Part shown: positions 9,978-17,971 of the stretch, piece after piece | Layout: each line of letters opens with the position of its first letter | How positions within the stretch are numbered: position 1 is the first letter of the stretch | NCBI RefSeq assembly: GCF_006385555.1 | Contig: NZ_CP041036.1 | Coordinates: 4,584,538-4,648,537 of the forward strand | Origin: Shewanella polaris | Lineage (GTDB): Bacteria; Pseudomonadota; Gammaproteobacteria; Enterobacterales; Shewanellaceae | DNA: 64,000 nucleotides | Reading direction: 5' to 3' | The notes under the pieces: model-generated | Databases searched by the model: none | What the model saw: only the letters and a program-made list of their open reading frames with translations | Told to the model about the DNA's origin: nothing | Translations under genes and position numbers: made by a program

Positions 9978-11081
9978 TTAGTGGTTACTCGTGACAACCT
10001 CATTTAATTCATCCATCTTTTTAGGATCAACCATAATGGCATGCCACCACAGCTCATTAGCTTGTGGGTCGGCCAACATGACTGCTTGACCAAATTTTGG
10101 TGTTAGTAAGGTGACATTATACTGCTTGGCTAGCAGATTAATGCGCTCAAATGGTTCAAACCAATCATGTAATGCTAAATCGAACGTGCCATTGTGAACG
10201 GGCATCATTGCTTTGGCTTTAACATCAATATGCGCTTGTAAGCTCTGCTCTGGCAACATATGAATATCGCTCCATAATTCATTATAAGCCCCCGTTTCAA
10301 TCATGCTCAGATCAAAGGGGCCAAAACGCTCACCTATTTGTTTAAAACCGTTAAAATAGCCACTGTCACCACTATAAAATACTTTGTGTTTTAACCCTTG
10401 GATCACCCAACTCGCCCATAACGTTTGGTTACGATCGAATAGGCCGCGGCCAGAAAAGTGTTGTGCCGGGGTTGCAGTAATACTTAGGCCATTTAATTCA
10501 ACAGATTGCCACCATTCCAGTTCGGTCACTTGAATAGGGTCAACTCCCCAAGCGGTTAAGTATTCACCGACGTTAAGTGGCGTCACAAAATGCTGAACGT
10601 TAGCAGCCAATTGTTCAATTGCAGCTTTATCAAGATGGTCGTAATGGTCATGGCTGATAATAACGGTTTTTATCGCCGGTAAATCAGCAATGCTAATGGG
10701 TGATTGATGAAATCGTTTTGGACCAGCCCACTGTACGGGTGATGCTCGTTCGCTGAATACCGGATCAATTAATAAGTATTCGCCGTCTATACGCATCAAT
10801 AATGTTGAATGGCCTAAGCGATATACTGCATCTTCTGTCGATTGTGCCAATATATCTGCTGTTAATGCTATCAAAGGAACGGCATCTTTAGGGGCTGGTG
10901 CCTGACGTTGCGTTTTCCAATAAGCTTTGGCAATCGGCCATATACTACTTAAACCAGCTTGGTATGCTTTTTCGCTATTGGTAAATGGTTTATTTTTTTT
11001 GTTTGCCGTCCCAATTTTTGTTAACCAAATAATGGCTGCGAGCACCATAAAAACAATGATAACACCTGATAAAACCTTCAT
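9978..11081 (-). CDS. Membrane-anchored metallo-beta-lactamase-fold hydrolase (NAPE-PLD/RomA-like)
   Basis: An N-terminal membrane helix (about 5-22) is followed by an MBL-fold domain. The di-metal motif is HDHYDHLD at 144-151. LGHSTLLMRIDGEYLLIDPVFS (about 89-110) precedes it, and SGDSGYF, ETGAYN and VHNGTFDLALHDWFEP follow. This pattern (L-GH-S-LL...DPVFS) is that of the NAPE-PLD/RomA/UlaG-like branch rather than antibiotic lactamases. Substrate may be a lipid phosphodiester, but this is family inference. It is divergent from a TetR gene 105 bp away with a palindrome between them, which suggests the TetR protein controls it. Confidence 0.82.
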   Translation of the reverse strand: MKVLSGVIIVFMVLAAIIWLTKIGTANKKNKPFTNSEKAYQAGLSSIWPIAKAYWKTQRQAPAPKDAVPLIALTADILAQSTEDAVYRLGHSTLLMRIDGEYLLIDPVFSERASPVQWAGPKRFHQSPISIADLPAIKTVIISHDHYDHLDKAAIEQLAANVQHFVTPLNVGEYLTAWGVDPIQVTELEWWQSVELNGLSITATPAQHFSGRGLFDRNQTLWASWVIQGLKHKVFYSGDSGYFNGFKQIGERFGPFDLSMIETGAYNELWSDIHMLPEQSLQAHIDVKAKAMMPVHNGTFDLALHDWFEPFERINLLAKQYNVTLLTPKFGQAVMLADPQANELWWHAIMVDPKKMDELNEVVTSNH

Positions 11082-11099
11082 TTTGGCACCAACAAGTAT

Positions 11100-11114
11100 A
11101 CTACACGGTGTAGT
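11100..11114. promoter_or_regulatory. Candidate TetR operator palindrome
   Basis: ACTACAC-G-GTGTAGT is a perfect 15-bp palindrome around one central base, in the divergent promoter region between the MBL-fold hydrolase and the tetR-type gene. Size, symmetry and place fit a TetR-family operator; binding is inferred. Confidence 0.6.
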
Positions 11115-11186
11115 TTAATAATCTCCCATTGAAAAGTAAACTGCTCAGTGTAAAATATATCAAATAAATCCTTTGTCGTGATTATC

Positions 11187-11795
11187 ATGAATACAGAAAA
11201 ACAAACTCGTAGCCAAATTAAACGTGCCGCGATTATTGAAGCAGCCAGAACAACCTTTAAAGAATTAGGGGTTACAGCTACTAGTATGGATAAATTAGCC
11301 GAAGTGGCTGGGGTATCTAAACGTACGGTATACAATCATTTTGCGACAAAAGAATCTTTGGTCATAAGCTTAATGACCGACCTATGGAAGCAAGCATTAG
11401 CTCAACCTTCTTTAGTATACAATTCACATCAATCTTTGGCGGATCAACTGCAACAGTTGGTGCGAATAGATATTGATTACATTCAATCAGAAGAACACAT
11501 TGAAGTATCACGAATGGTGATTGGACATTTATTTTATACGACTGAAATACAAGAAGAAATACAAAAAATAATCAAGGAAGAAACGGCCACTTTTCGTTGG
11601 ATAAAAGCGGCAATTCAAGATGCTCGATTAAATGTAACTAATGTTGAACAAGCCCAAGCAGAATTACAAAGCTTGATTAAGGGTCAATGTTTTTGGCCTT
11701 TAATATTTCAAATAGAAAAACCATTAAATGACCAACAAAAAGATGAGGTAGCTTCGTCCATCGTTGTTATGTTCCTATCTCGATATCAAGCATAA
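11187..11795 (+). CDS. TetR-family transcriptional regulator
   Basis: The N-terminal HTH is standard: RAAIIEAARTTFKELGVTATSMDKLAEVAGVSKRTVYNHFATKESL in two overlapping halves over about residues 10-55. The rest is a helical ligand-binding domain without recognisable specificity. I chose the ATG at 11187; a GTG at 11178 in the same frame is possible but gives a longer, unusual start. It is divergent from the MBL-fold hydrolase and ends 11 bp before the convergent glycosylase gene. The palindrome at 11100-11114 probably makes it autoregulatory. It could also act on distant genes such as the acrAB-like operon, but nothing here proves that. Confidence 0.88.
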   Translation: MNTEKQTRSQIKRAAIIEAARTTFKELGVTATSMDKLAEVAGVSKRTVYNHFATKESLVISLMTDLWKQALAQPSLVYNSHQSLADQLQQLVRIDIDYIQSEEHIEVSRMVIGHLFYTTEIQEEIQKIIKEETATFRWIKAAIQDARLNVTNVEQAQAELQSLIKGQCFWPLIFQIEKPLNDQQKDEVASSIVVMFLSRYQA

Positions 11796-11805
11796 GTACA
11801 TTAAG

Positions 11806-12495
11806 CTATACCCGATTATCACCAACACCAAGCGAAATAACTCGGCTAATATGCGCCAAGCTCATGCCCGATTCTTGTTGCCATTGATTAAACGCCGCTT
11901 GGGACTGACGCAAAGCTGTTTGCGATGTAAAACCCGCGTCTACCACTTTATGCCCTGTTAAATATGCCTGTACATCTTGGGTAAGTAAAAAAGTATCTTT
12001 GCCTACAGTACGTAAAAAATAAGGCCCGGTATTACCGCCTAAACGAGTGCCACGCTTTTTAAGTGATTGCCATAAACCGGTAATATCATCCGTTGGCCAT
12101 TGAGCAATAAACTCCGCAAAACTACCATACTCTTCACTAATACGTTGGATCATGTAGGCATTATCAACAATGGCTTGGGTTTTCTTTTGATGTCTAATTA
12201 ATCCAGGATCGCTAGCACGTTGTTGAATTTGATCAGGTGATAACATTAGAACCTTCATCGGCTCAAAGTCAAAAAAGGCTTTTTCATAAGCAGCCCATTT
12301 GTTGACAACAACCCGCCAAACAAAGCCACTTTGAAAGACTTGCTTACTGAGCGCTGACAATAAAATGGCATCTGAATATTCGCGAATATCATCAGCCATT
12401 AAGGTTTTTGGCAATAATGACGTTACCGCTTCTGGACCACCTTTACGTTCACAAGCGCGCGACCATATATCATTAAACTTTTCTAGCTTCGCCAC
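11806..12495 (-). CDS. DNA-3-methyladenine glycosylase I-like protein (Tag superfamily)
   Basis: The 229-residue protein has the Tag-family core: LLSALSKQVFQSGFVWRVVVNKW (about 45-67), the aromatic FDFEPMKV, SDPGLIRHQKKTQAIVDNA, and the C-terminal GNTGPYFLRTVGKDTFLLTQDV, where Tag proteins have the substrate-end motif. Tag enzymes excise 3-methyladenine from alkylated DNA. The N-terminal Cys/His zinc site of E. coli Tag is not evident, so this is a member of the longer Tag-like subgroup and its exact lesion is uncertain. It stands between a convergent tetR-type gene and the thioesterase-like gene and has its own probable promoter. Confidence 0.75.
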   Translation of the reverse strand: MAKLEKFNDIWSRACERKGGPEAVTSLLPKTLMADDIREYSDAILLSALSKQVFQSGFVWRVVVNKWAAYEKAFFDFEPMKVLMLSPDQIQQRASDPGLIRHQKKTQAIVDNAYMIQRISEEYGSFAEFIAQWPTDDITGLWQSLKKRGTRLGGNTGPYFLRTVGKDTFLLTQDVQAYLTGHKVVDAGFTSQTALRQSQAAFNQWQQESGMSLAHISRVISLGVGDNRV

Positions 12496-12610
12496 ACAAT
12501 ATCCTCACAATAAATCAACGACACGGCAAAATAATATATCAACACTGAGCCACAGATACGTTACAGCCAGCAATTCAGTTTACTTTGGAATATATTTCAA
12601 CTTTCGGAGA

Positions 12611-13141
12611 TTAAATATTACGCTCTTTTTTAAGTTGTAAAAACTGTTTCCACTTAACGACTTCTGGTGGCATTTCAGGCATGTCATCAGTGTATCCTGC
12701 TGCTGCAATTAAGGTTTCAACAGGAACTTGCTTGCCTCGACACATAAATACCCCGCGAACGTGGGCAATACAATGCAGACCACGCTTAGTAAGAATACGG
12801 TGTTCAATATAAAAGTACTTTTCATCCCACCCGACCATTTTAGTTTCGATGGTAAATTTTTCAAACGGTTTGATATCGCGGATATAAGTAAATTCTGCAG
12901 CATTGACTATGGGTAACCATTTATTTTTTAAAAACTGTTTCATCAAGCCTAATTCGGCAATCAAATAGGTTCGTGCTAAATCAAAAAAAGCAGGATAACG
13001 AGAGTTGGTTAAATGCAAATTGATATCACAATCTAACGGCAACACACGATAATCAATGCGGCTAGTACCTAAAAAACTTACTTTTTTACAATGACCTATT
13101 CGCCATAAAAACAACCAAATAAAACGAAAATACAGGTTCAT
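12611..13141 (-). CDS. Hot-dog-fold thioesterase-like protein (THEM6/4HBT type)
   Basis: The start is placed at the ATG at 13141, which has TAGGAG 10 bases upstream; the frame is open 13 codons further but without a better signal. The resulting 176-aa protein begins with a hydrophobic segment (MNLYFRFIWLFLWRI). It then has the 4HBT core RIDYRVLPLDCDINLHLTNSRYPAFFDLAR, where the D-N-H-N-RY order matches acyl-CoA thioesterase and THEM6-like proteins. The segments AEFTYIRDIKPFEKFTIETK and HVRGVFMCRGKQV follow. It probably hydrolyses or binds acyl thioesters at the membrane; substrate is unknown. Upstream lies the ribB riboswitch region in the opposite orientation. Confidence 0.75.
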   Translation of the reverse strand: MNLYFRFIWLFLWRIGHCKKVSFLGTSRIDYRVLPLDCDINLHLTNSRYPAFFDLARTYLIAELGLMKQFLKNKWLPIVNAAEFTYIRDIKPFEKFTIETKMVGWDEKYFYIEHRILTKRGLHCIAHVRGVFMCRGKQVPVETLIAAAGYTDDMPEMPPEVVKWKQFLQLKKERNI

Positions 13142-13419
13142 GAACAATTTACTCCTAATGTAAGCGCAACAGGCTAACAAAGGTCATACCAGCGAGCAAG
13201 CACGTTCACTTCATTCGACACATAATATGCCAAGGTCATACTTGAAGTGAGTGAGAAATAGTATTGTTCCTCTCATAAAACAGTCATTAGCAATGCTTTA
13301 TTACATTAATGCGACCGATCCCCCTTTTCATCTTAATCTGAACTGATTACCATAGTTGCGTGTATTTTGGGGAGTCACACTTTAAGCTCCCATTATTTAA
13401 CACAAACTTATTGTTTATA

Positions 13420-13588
13420 ATTCTCAGGGCGGGGCGCAATTCCCCACCGGCGGTATACTTGAAAAAGTGAGCCCGCGAGCGCTCGATTCGTCGAGGTCAG
13501 CAGATCTGGTGACATAGGCTATAACTCTTAAACGGGTAAAGCCTAACAGTCCAGAGCCGACGGTTATAGTCCGGATGAGAGAGAATAG
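13420..13588 (+). ncRNA. FMN riboswitch (RFN element)
   Basis: The element starts TTCTCAGGGCGGGGCG with AATTCCCCACCGGCGGTA. It continues through AGCCCGCGAGCGC, GGTCAGCAGATCTGGTGA and CAGTCCAGAGCCGACGG, and closes with AGTCCGGATGAGAGAGAA. These are the conserved strands P1 to P6 of the FMN aptamer, in order. It lies in the 5' leader of ribB, ending about 100 bases before its start codon. FMN binding should reduce ribB expression. The following leader (13595-13680) has a short AAGC-TTCG-GCTT hairpin that may belong to the expression platform. Confidence 0.97.
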
Positions 13589-13686
13589 AGATACATCGAT
13601 AAGCTTCGGCTTTTAGGTGCAATTTGTTTTGGATTTATATCCCTCTTTACTAAAGCCCTGATTCTGGTCATTTTAGGAGTACAACC

Positions 13687-14343
13687 ATGAATCAGCTATC
13701 ACTACTTGCCGAATTTGGCGAACCCATCACTCGTGTAGAAAACGCATTAGCCGCATTAAGAGAAGGTCGAGGCGTATTATTACTAGACGATGAAGACCGC
13801 GAAAATGAAGGCGACGTTATTTATTCAGTAGAGCATTTAACCAACGTCCAAATGGCATTAATGATCCGCGAATGCAGCGGCATTGTGTGTTTATGTTTAA
13901 CCGACGAGCACGCGAATAAACTGCAATTACCACCGATGGTTGTTAATAATAACAGTGCCAATCAAACCGCCTTTACCATCTCTATAGAAGCAAAGCTTGG
14001 TGTAACAACAGGTGTTTCAGCTCAAGATCGTGTTACCACGATTAAAACAGCGGCAAACCGCGACGCTAAAGCTTCTGACTTAGCTCATCCAGGGCATGTA
14101 TTCCCATTACGAGCTCGCGCTGGCGGCGTAATGACTCGCCGTGGCCATACGGAAGGCACGGTTGATTTAATGCAAATGGCAGGATTAATGCCAGCTGGTG
14201 TTTTATGCGAATTAACCAACGAAGATGGCACTATGGCCAAAGCGCCAGAAATTATCGCTTTTGGTCGCAAACATAATATGCCCGTATTGACCATAGAAGA
14301 CATGGTGATGTACCGCAATCAGTACGATTTAAAATTGGCGTAA
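13687..14343 (+). CDS. ribB: 3,4-dihydroxy-2-butanone-4-phosphate synthase RibB
   Basis: RibB converts ribulose 5-phosphate to formate and the four-carbon precursor of riboflavin. The sequence shows the active-site loop [10 protein letters not shown] (35-44), the segment [36 protein letters not shown] and [17 protein letters not shown], all as in E. coli RibB (217 aa; here 218). There is no GTP cyclohydrolase II fusion. The gene is alone in its unit, preceded by an FMN riboswitch and followed by a strong terminator, so it is controlled separately from the rest of riboflavin synthesis. Confidence 0.98.
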   Translation: MNQLSLLAEFGEPITRVENALAALREGRGVLLLDDEDRENEGDVIYSVEHLTNVQMALMIRECSGIVCLCLTDEHANKLQLPPMVVNNNSANQTAFTISIEAKLGVTTGVSAQDRVTTIKTAANRDAKASDLAHPGHVFPLRARAGGVMTRRGHTEGTVDLMQMAGLMPAGVLCELTNEDGTMAKAPEIIAFGRKHNMPVLTIEDMVMYRNQYDLKLA

Positions 14344-14407
14344 TGTGTTACCAAGGCGTCATTCATCGCGAGATATTTATCGGCTGCGAATGAAAATGGA
14401 ATGACAC

Positions 14408-14437
14408 AAAAAAGAGGTGCAAAGCACCTCTTTTTTT
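14408..14437 (+). terminator. Intrinsic terminator of ribB
   Basis: AAAGAGGTGC-AAA-GCACCTCTTTTTTT: a 10-bp GC-containing stem followed by a T-run, about 65 bp after the ribB stop codon. Confidence 0.92.
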
Positions 14438-14563
14438 ATGTTTAAAATTGTTGCTGTTATAAAAAATAACGAAAGACTTGATTTGAAATTAACTAATGCA
14501 AATAAAAAAACAACATCTTAATATAAGTAAATCAATTTTAAAAAGATAACATCGGAGGTTCAC

Positions 14564-14950
14564 ATGAAACGAGTCACTGGTATCGGCGGCATATTTTTTA
14601 AAGCAAAAGATGCTCCTGCATTGCAAGCCTGGTACAAGCGTCATCTCGGCATTGATGTTCAGGAATGGGGCGGCGCGGCTTTTTCTTGGAGCGACTCAAA
14701 TGACAAGCCCACTGGTGGAACCACTATCTGGGCGGTAAGTTCAGATAAAAGCGACCAATTTTCCCCAAGCCAAGCCCCATTTATGATCAACTACCGCGTT
14801 GAAGACCTTCACGCTGTCGTCGCAGCCCTCAAAGCAGAAGGCTGTAATGTCCTCGATAAAATAGATGAATCTGAATACGGCAAGTTTGCGTGGGTCATCG
14901 ATCCTGAAGGTAATAAAGTGGAGTTATGGCAGCCGCCTTTAGGTCAATAG
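14564..14950 (+). CDS. VOC-superfamily (glyoxalase/dioxygenase-like) protein
   Basis: The 128-residue protein has one VOC module. It opens with GIGGIFFKAKDAPALQAWYKRHLGID, continues with a mid-domain (FSPSQAPFMINYRVEDLHAVVAALKAEG) and closes with FAWVIDPEGNKVELWQPP, where Glu of VELW is the usual metal ligand. Such proteins include glyoxalases, bleomycin-type resistance proteins and dioxygenases; the present sequence does not decide. GGAGG lies 7 bases before the ATG. It is monocistronic between the ribB terminator and a convergent lipoprotein hydrolase gene. Confidence 0.85.
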   Translation: MKRVTGIGGIFFKAKDAPALQAWYKRHLGIDVQEWGGAAFSWSDSNDKPTGGTTIWAVSSDKSDQFSPSQAPFMINYRVEDLHAVVAALKAEGCNVLDKIDESEYGKFAWVIDPEGNKVELWQPPLGQ

Positions 14951-15013
14951 CAACTATTGTGGCTTAATGAATCTGTTCACATCCATGTGAAATTAACTTG
15001 GAGACAAACTAAA

Positions 15014-15877
15014 TCACAATGCAGTAATAAACGTTTGATACAGACTCATGGTATTGGCATCGTCTAACATGCCTTGATGGCCAACGTTGGGCACCATAAT
15101 TAACTGCTTATTGGCTGACTGACTAGCTACAAACAGTTTTTCAGACAGTTCAGGCGGGACTTCTTCATCATCTTCTGCCGCAATCACCAATAATGGCCCT
15201 TGATAATATTGCGCTACCACTTGCTTATTATCTGTTTTACGAAAATCTTCTGACATTTCCAAAGTCATAAACGGTGCCATATACCACGGTGTTTTTTCAT
15301 CAACCCAGTCGTCGGCATTAGTTGCTGAACCGTGTAAAACCAGCGCATCTATTTTATTATTTTTTGCTAAATCAGCGGCAATAAAACTGCCTAGTGAGTA
15401 ACCGTGCAATATCACTTTTTCAGGCTGATATTGCTGATGTAAATAATCCAGTTGTTGCTGTGCATCTGCAATAATATTGTTAATGCTTGGTTGGCCTTCA
15501 CTTGCCCCTAATCCACGACGATCCATTACTAAAATATCGGTATTGAGCGTTGATAATGTGGTCAGTACCGACAGGCCATGTGGTTCGATTTTCATGCCGT
15601 TGCCTTGATAAAAGACCAAGGTTGTAAGGCTATTGGGGTTATCGATATAAAAACCATTTAACTTAACGTGATCAATTGACTCTAAGCTGACTGGGGTAAT
15701 CAAATGATTAGGCATCGCCTGCTGTAATTGTTGAGTAAACTCAGCGGTAAAGGCTGTGGGGACTTCATCGCTGGCAATAAAGGTGCTTTCACTTAGGCGC
15801 ATAGTACACCCTGAAGTAACCAGCATTGTGGTGCCTAACATTGCAACTGTGGTTATTTTTTTAAGCAAATTTTGCAT
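15014..15877 (-). CDS. Alpha/beta-hydrolase lipoprotein
   Basis: A signal peptide with the lipobox VTSGC (Cys24) marks it as a lipoprotein. The mature domain is an alpha/beta hydrolase. It has FYQGNGMKIEPHG near the oxyanion region, MDRRGLGASEGQPS, the nucleophile elbow HGYSLGS, the acid region VIAAEDDEEVP and the catalytic His in PNVGHQG. It resembles the membrane-associated serine hydrolases of the BEM46/YfhR-like group; the substrate is unknown. It is followed upstream by the HTH gene 15 bp away in the same direction, so it may be read with the DUF2975/HTH pair. Confidence 0.82.
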   Translation of the reverse strand: MQNLLKKITTVAMLGTTMLVTSGCTMRLSESTFIASDEVPTAFTAEFTQQLQQAMPNHLITPVSLESIDHVKLNGFYIDNPNSLTTLVFYQGNGMKIEPHGLSVLTTLSTLNTDILVMDRRGLGASEGQPSINNIIADAQQQLDYLHQQYQPEKVILHGYSLGSFIAADLAKNNKIDALVLHGSATNADDWVDEKTPWYMAPFMTLEMSEDFRKTDNKQVVAQYYQGPLLVIAAEDDEEVPPELSEKLFVASQSANKQLIMVPNVGHQGMLDDANTMSLYQTFITAL

Positions 15878-15892
15878 ATTATTGTCCTTAAT

Positions 15893-16102
15893 TTATTCAT
15901 CGTCCTTGTGGACTAAAATGTCACCTGGCGAGCATTGTAAATGCTCGCAAATAGCGTCTAGTGTCGAAAATCGAATCGCTTTTGCGCGGCCACTTCTAAG
16001 CACCGACAAATTTTGAGGGGTTATACCTATCAATTCAGCCAGTTCAGTGGACTTCATTTTTCGCCTTGCCAACATCACATCCAGCTCAATAATTATGGCC
16101 AT
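15893..16102 (-). CDS. Small Cro/C1-type HTH regulator (YozG-like)
   Basis: The 69-residue protein is almost only an HTH domain: LDVMLARRKMKSTELAELIGITPQNLSVLRSGRAKAIRFSTLDAICEHLQCSPGDIL. Its start codon overlaps the stop of the DUF2975 gene by one base (TAATG), so the two are translationally coupled. DUF2975 membrane proteins paired with such tiny HTH proteins are a recurrent module in many bacteria; its role is not well known. The membrane partner may control the activity of the regulator, but that is inference. Confidence 0.88.
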   Translation of the reverse strand: MAIIIELDVMLARRKMKSTELAELIGITPQNLSVLRSGRAKAIRFSTLDAICEHLQCSPGDILVHKDDE

Positions 16103-16683
16103 TAAATTGTCAACTCCGCCTCTTCTTGAAGCTCAGTTGCATGCTTCATTACCCATGCTACACAGTAAAAAATCATTCCGAAAAGTGCATACTTTAATTC
16201 TTGACTGCCAAGGCTAAAATAAACAGGTACCGCACTAGATGTACCACTAAAGTGCAATGTAAATGCGATGATCATCGGGTAGAAAAGGCTAAGTAAAATC
16301 CAGACTAAAAATACTAAGGCTATACGGCTCAAGCAGCGGAAGTTACTTGGAGTAAACACATGACCTTGCTGATACAGACCAAAAAGTTGGTAGAGAAAAT
16401 AGTAAATAAACAGGTAAGGTAGAATTTCAACACTGCCCAGAATGATCCCAGGATGAAATCCCGCATAATAAAGGCTTTGAGCGAGAGCTTGCCAAGGTGT
16501 ACCAAAGTCGACAGCTAGATAACTACTAAACCAACCCCACCAATCAATGGTTAACACATATTCACCCGCTTGGAATTCTCCGAACACCATAGTGCCGCTA
16601 TAACTAGTGACTTGTAATAAAGCTAAAAATACAATCAGCAATTTAATCCATTTACTTAACGAGACAATTCTATCCATGATCAT
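16102..16683 (-). CDS. DUF2975 membrane protein
   Basis: The 193-residue protein has four hydrophobic segments, at about 12-31, 60-95, 110-145 and 160-180. The C-terminal parts FRCLSRIALVFLVWILLSLF and FGMIFYCVAWVMKHATELQEEAELTI fit DUF2975. It is translationally coupled to the small HTH gene that follows. No enzymatic motif is visible. The first hydrophobic stretch could be read as a signal anchor. The upstream 330 bp separate it from a divergent merR-type gene. Confidence 0.8.
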   Translation of the reverse strand: MIMDRIVSLSKWIKLLIVFLALLQVTSYSGTMVFGEFQAGEYVLTIDWWGWFSSYLAVDFGTPWQALAQSLYYAGFHPGIILGSVEILPYLFIYYFLYQLFGLYQQGHVFTPSNFRCLSRIALVFLVWILLSLFYPMIIAFTLHFSGTSSAVPVYFSLGSQELKYALFGMIFYCVAWVMKHATELQEEAELTI

Positions 16684-17015
16684 TCTAAGCTGGTTAATGT
16701 TAAACTGAAGTTAACACACAAACCTTTTATCAGCAATAAATTATCGATAAACGATACTTTAAATGTATTAAAGCTAATGTACCTATTAGTCAGAATGCCA
16801 AATCACCCGTTTGAATCACAATAAATGACTATCGAAATAAATGATTAAAGTGCCTATGCTATTAACTCGAGATAGATGACATAATTTTGTTGATAATGCT
16901 CAACAACTTTTACTCGATAGCTTTGTTTCACATCTATAACACATGAGAGTATTGTTAATAACTGATTGTATTATATGGATTTTACAGAAAAAACCATTAA
17001 CTCAGGAGTAACGTG
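16684..17015. other. Divergent intergenic region with small dyads
   Basis: This region lies between the DUF2975 and merR-type genes. It is AT-rich, without a reading frame of note. It holds a TTATCGATAA palindrome (16741-16750) and a TTGTTGA/TCAACAA inverted repeat (16887-16906). Either may be an operator. AGGAG at 17004-17008 is the ribosome-binding site of the merR-type gene. Confidence 0.45.
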
Positions 17016-17372
17016 ATGAATATGAAAGCATTTTCGACGTTAGCCGGATTATCTTCATATACGCTGCGTTATTATGAAAAAGTCGGTTTACTCAGCAAGA
17101 TTCAACGAAATAGTAGCGGCCATCGAGTCTATACAGCCAAAGATTTAGAATGGGTTAATTTTGTCAAACGCCTAAAAGACACGGGGATGCCTTTAGTCAA
17201 AATTCAGGAATACGCTAAATTGCGAGCATTAGGTGCAAGTACGGTATTGAATCGCCAGCAGTTACTCGAGTACCACAAAGAACAATTACAAGCTCACATT
17301 GAGCAACAGAAAAATCATTTATTGGCGCTTGAAAACAAAATTAATTTGTATAAAGCCAATAAAGTCCGTTGA
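17016..17372 (+). CDS. MerR-family regulator, NmlR/AdhR-like
   Basis: The ATG at 17016 is chosen because AGGAG lies 7 bases upstream; a GTG three bases earlier is also in frame. The 118-aa protein has the MerR winged helix (FSTLAGLSSYTLRYYEKVGLL), the wing RNSSGHRVYTAKDLEWVNFV and a dimerising coiled coil. The segment RLKDTGMPLVKIQEYAKLRALG resembles the NmlR/AdhR group, which responds to aldehydes or nitrosative stress. In that group the residue before L-TGM is usually a key Cys (FIKCL); here it is Arg52, so the sensing mechanism may differ. It probably activates the CMD gene 58 bp downstream through the promoter at 17369-17399. Confidence 0.88.
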   Translation: MNMKAFSTLAGLSSYTLRYYEKVGLLSKIQRNSSGHRVYTAKDLEWVNFVKRLKDTGMPLVKIQEYAKLRALGASTVLNRQQLLEYHKEQLQAHIEQQKNHLLALENKINLYKANKVR

Positions 17373-17399
17373 CTTAGAGTTAACTCTAACTTGTAAGGT
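17369..17399 (+). promoter_or_regulatory. MerR-type promoter with 19-bp spacer and palindromic operator
   Basis: A -35 TTGACT (17369-17374, overlapping the merR-type stop codon) and a -10 TAAGGT (17394-17399) are separated by 19 bp. Inside lies the perfect 16-bp palindrome TTAGAGTTAACTCTAA (17374-17389). The overlong spacer with a centred dyad is the signature of MerR-activated promoters, and the TTAGAGTTAACTCTAA form resembles NmlR/AdhR operators. It should drive the CMD-family gene. Confidence 0.85.
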
Positions 17400-17430
17400 T
17401 TGGCTTCTACTTATCGATAGGAGTACATCA

Positions 17431-17808
17431 ATGCCAAACTCAAGATTCACTTTAGGTCTGGAACAGTTGTCAAAAATTGACGGCGAAGCAGGTCATAATG
17501 TTATCGAAAGCCTGCAAGATATCTGCCCTGACTTAGCCCGATTTACCATTGAATATCCGTTTGGCGATATCTATACCCGACCCGCCTTAGATGTAAAGTC
17601 GCGAGAAATAGCCACTGTTGCGGCACTAACCGCTTTGGGCAATTGTAGGCCTCAGCTCAAAGTTCATTTGAATGCAGCTTTGAATGTTGGTTGCAGCGAA
17701 GATGAAGTAAAAGAAATATTGTTACAAATGTCAATTTATGCCGGTTTTCCAGCAGCGTTAAATGGTATGTTCGCGTTTAAAGAAGTACTTCAAGAACGGA
17801 AGGAATAA
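17431..17808 (+). CDS. Carboxymuconolactone decarboxylase (CMD)-family protein
   Basis: The start is the ATG at 17431, preceded by ATAGGAG; the frame is open further upstream but there overlaps the merR-type gene and the promoter. The 125-aa protein has the CMD-like core: RPALDVKSREIATVAALTALGNCRPQLKVHLNAALNVGCSEDEVKEILLQMSIYAGFPAALNGM. It has no CxxC pair of the AhpD peroxidase type, so a peroxidase role is unlikely. In Bacillus subtilis, AdhR controls a CMD-family gene (yraC) in aldehyde stress, and the gene order and operator here suggest a parallel. The actual reaction is unknown. Confidence 0.88.
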   Translation: MPNSRFTLGLEQLSKIDGEAGHNVIESLQDICPDLARFTIEYPFGDIYTRPALDVKSREIATVAALTALGNCRPQLKVHLNAALNVGCSEDEVKEILLQMSIYAGFPAALNGMFAFKEVLQERKE

Positions 17809-17890
17809 CAGAAAAATATGACACGTTGCGAGAAATGGAATGATAGCAATAAGTCTATTTAAAATTTTTCATTTATGGTGTTCATAAGAT

Positions 17891-17929
17891 GGATTGGCAT
17901 AATAGCGTTTATCTATTGTAAGCCAATCC
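17891..17929. terminator. Hairpin between convergent CMD and PilZ genes
   Basis: GGATTGGC pairs with GCCAATCC and the inside continues with AATAG/CTATT, a stem of about 15 bp with small bulges. No long T-run follows on either strand, so termination is plausible but not certain. Confidence 0.45.
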
Positions 17930-17971
17930 AAAACAACGCGACAATGGGGGTAAATAACAGTTTCAACATAG

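Noticed and set aside
17299..17430. Longer CMD gene starting inside the merR-type gene
   Set aside because: The extra 44 residues do not resemble CMD proteins, and the stretch is occupied by the MerR-type promoter; ATG at 17431 has ATAGGAG.
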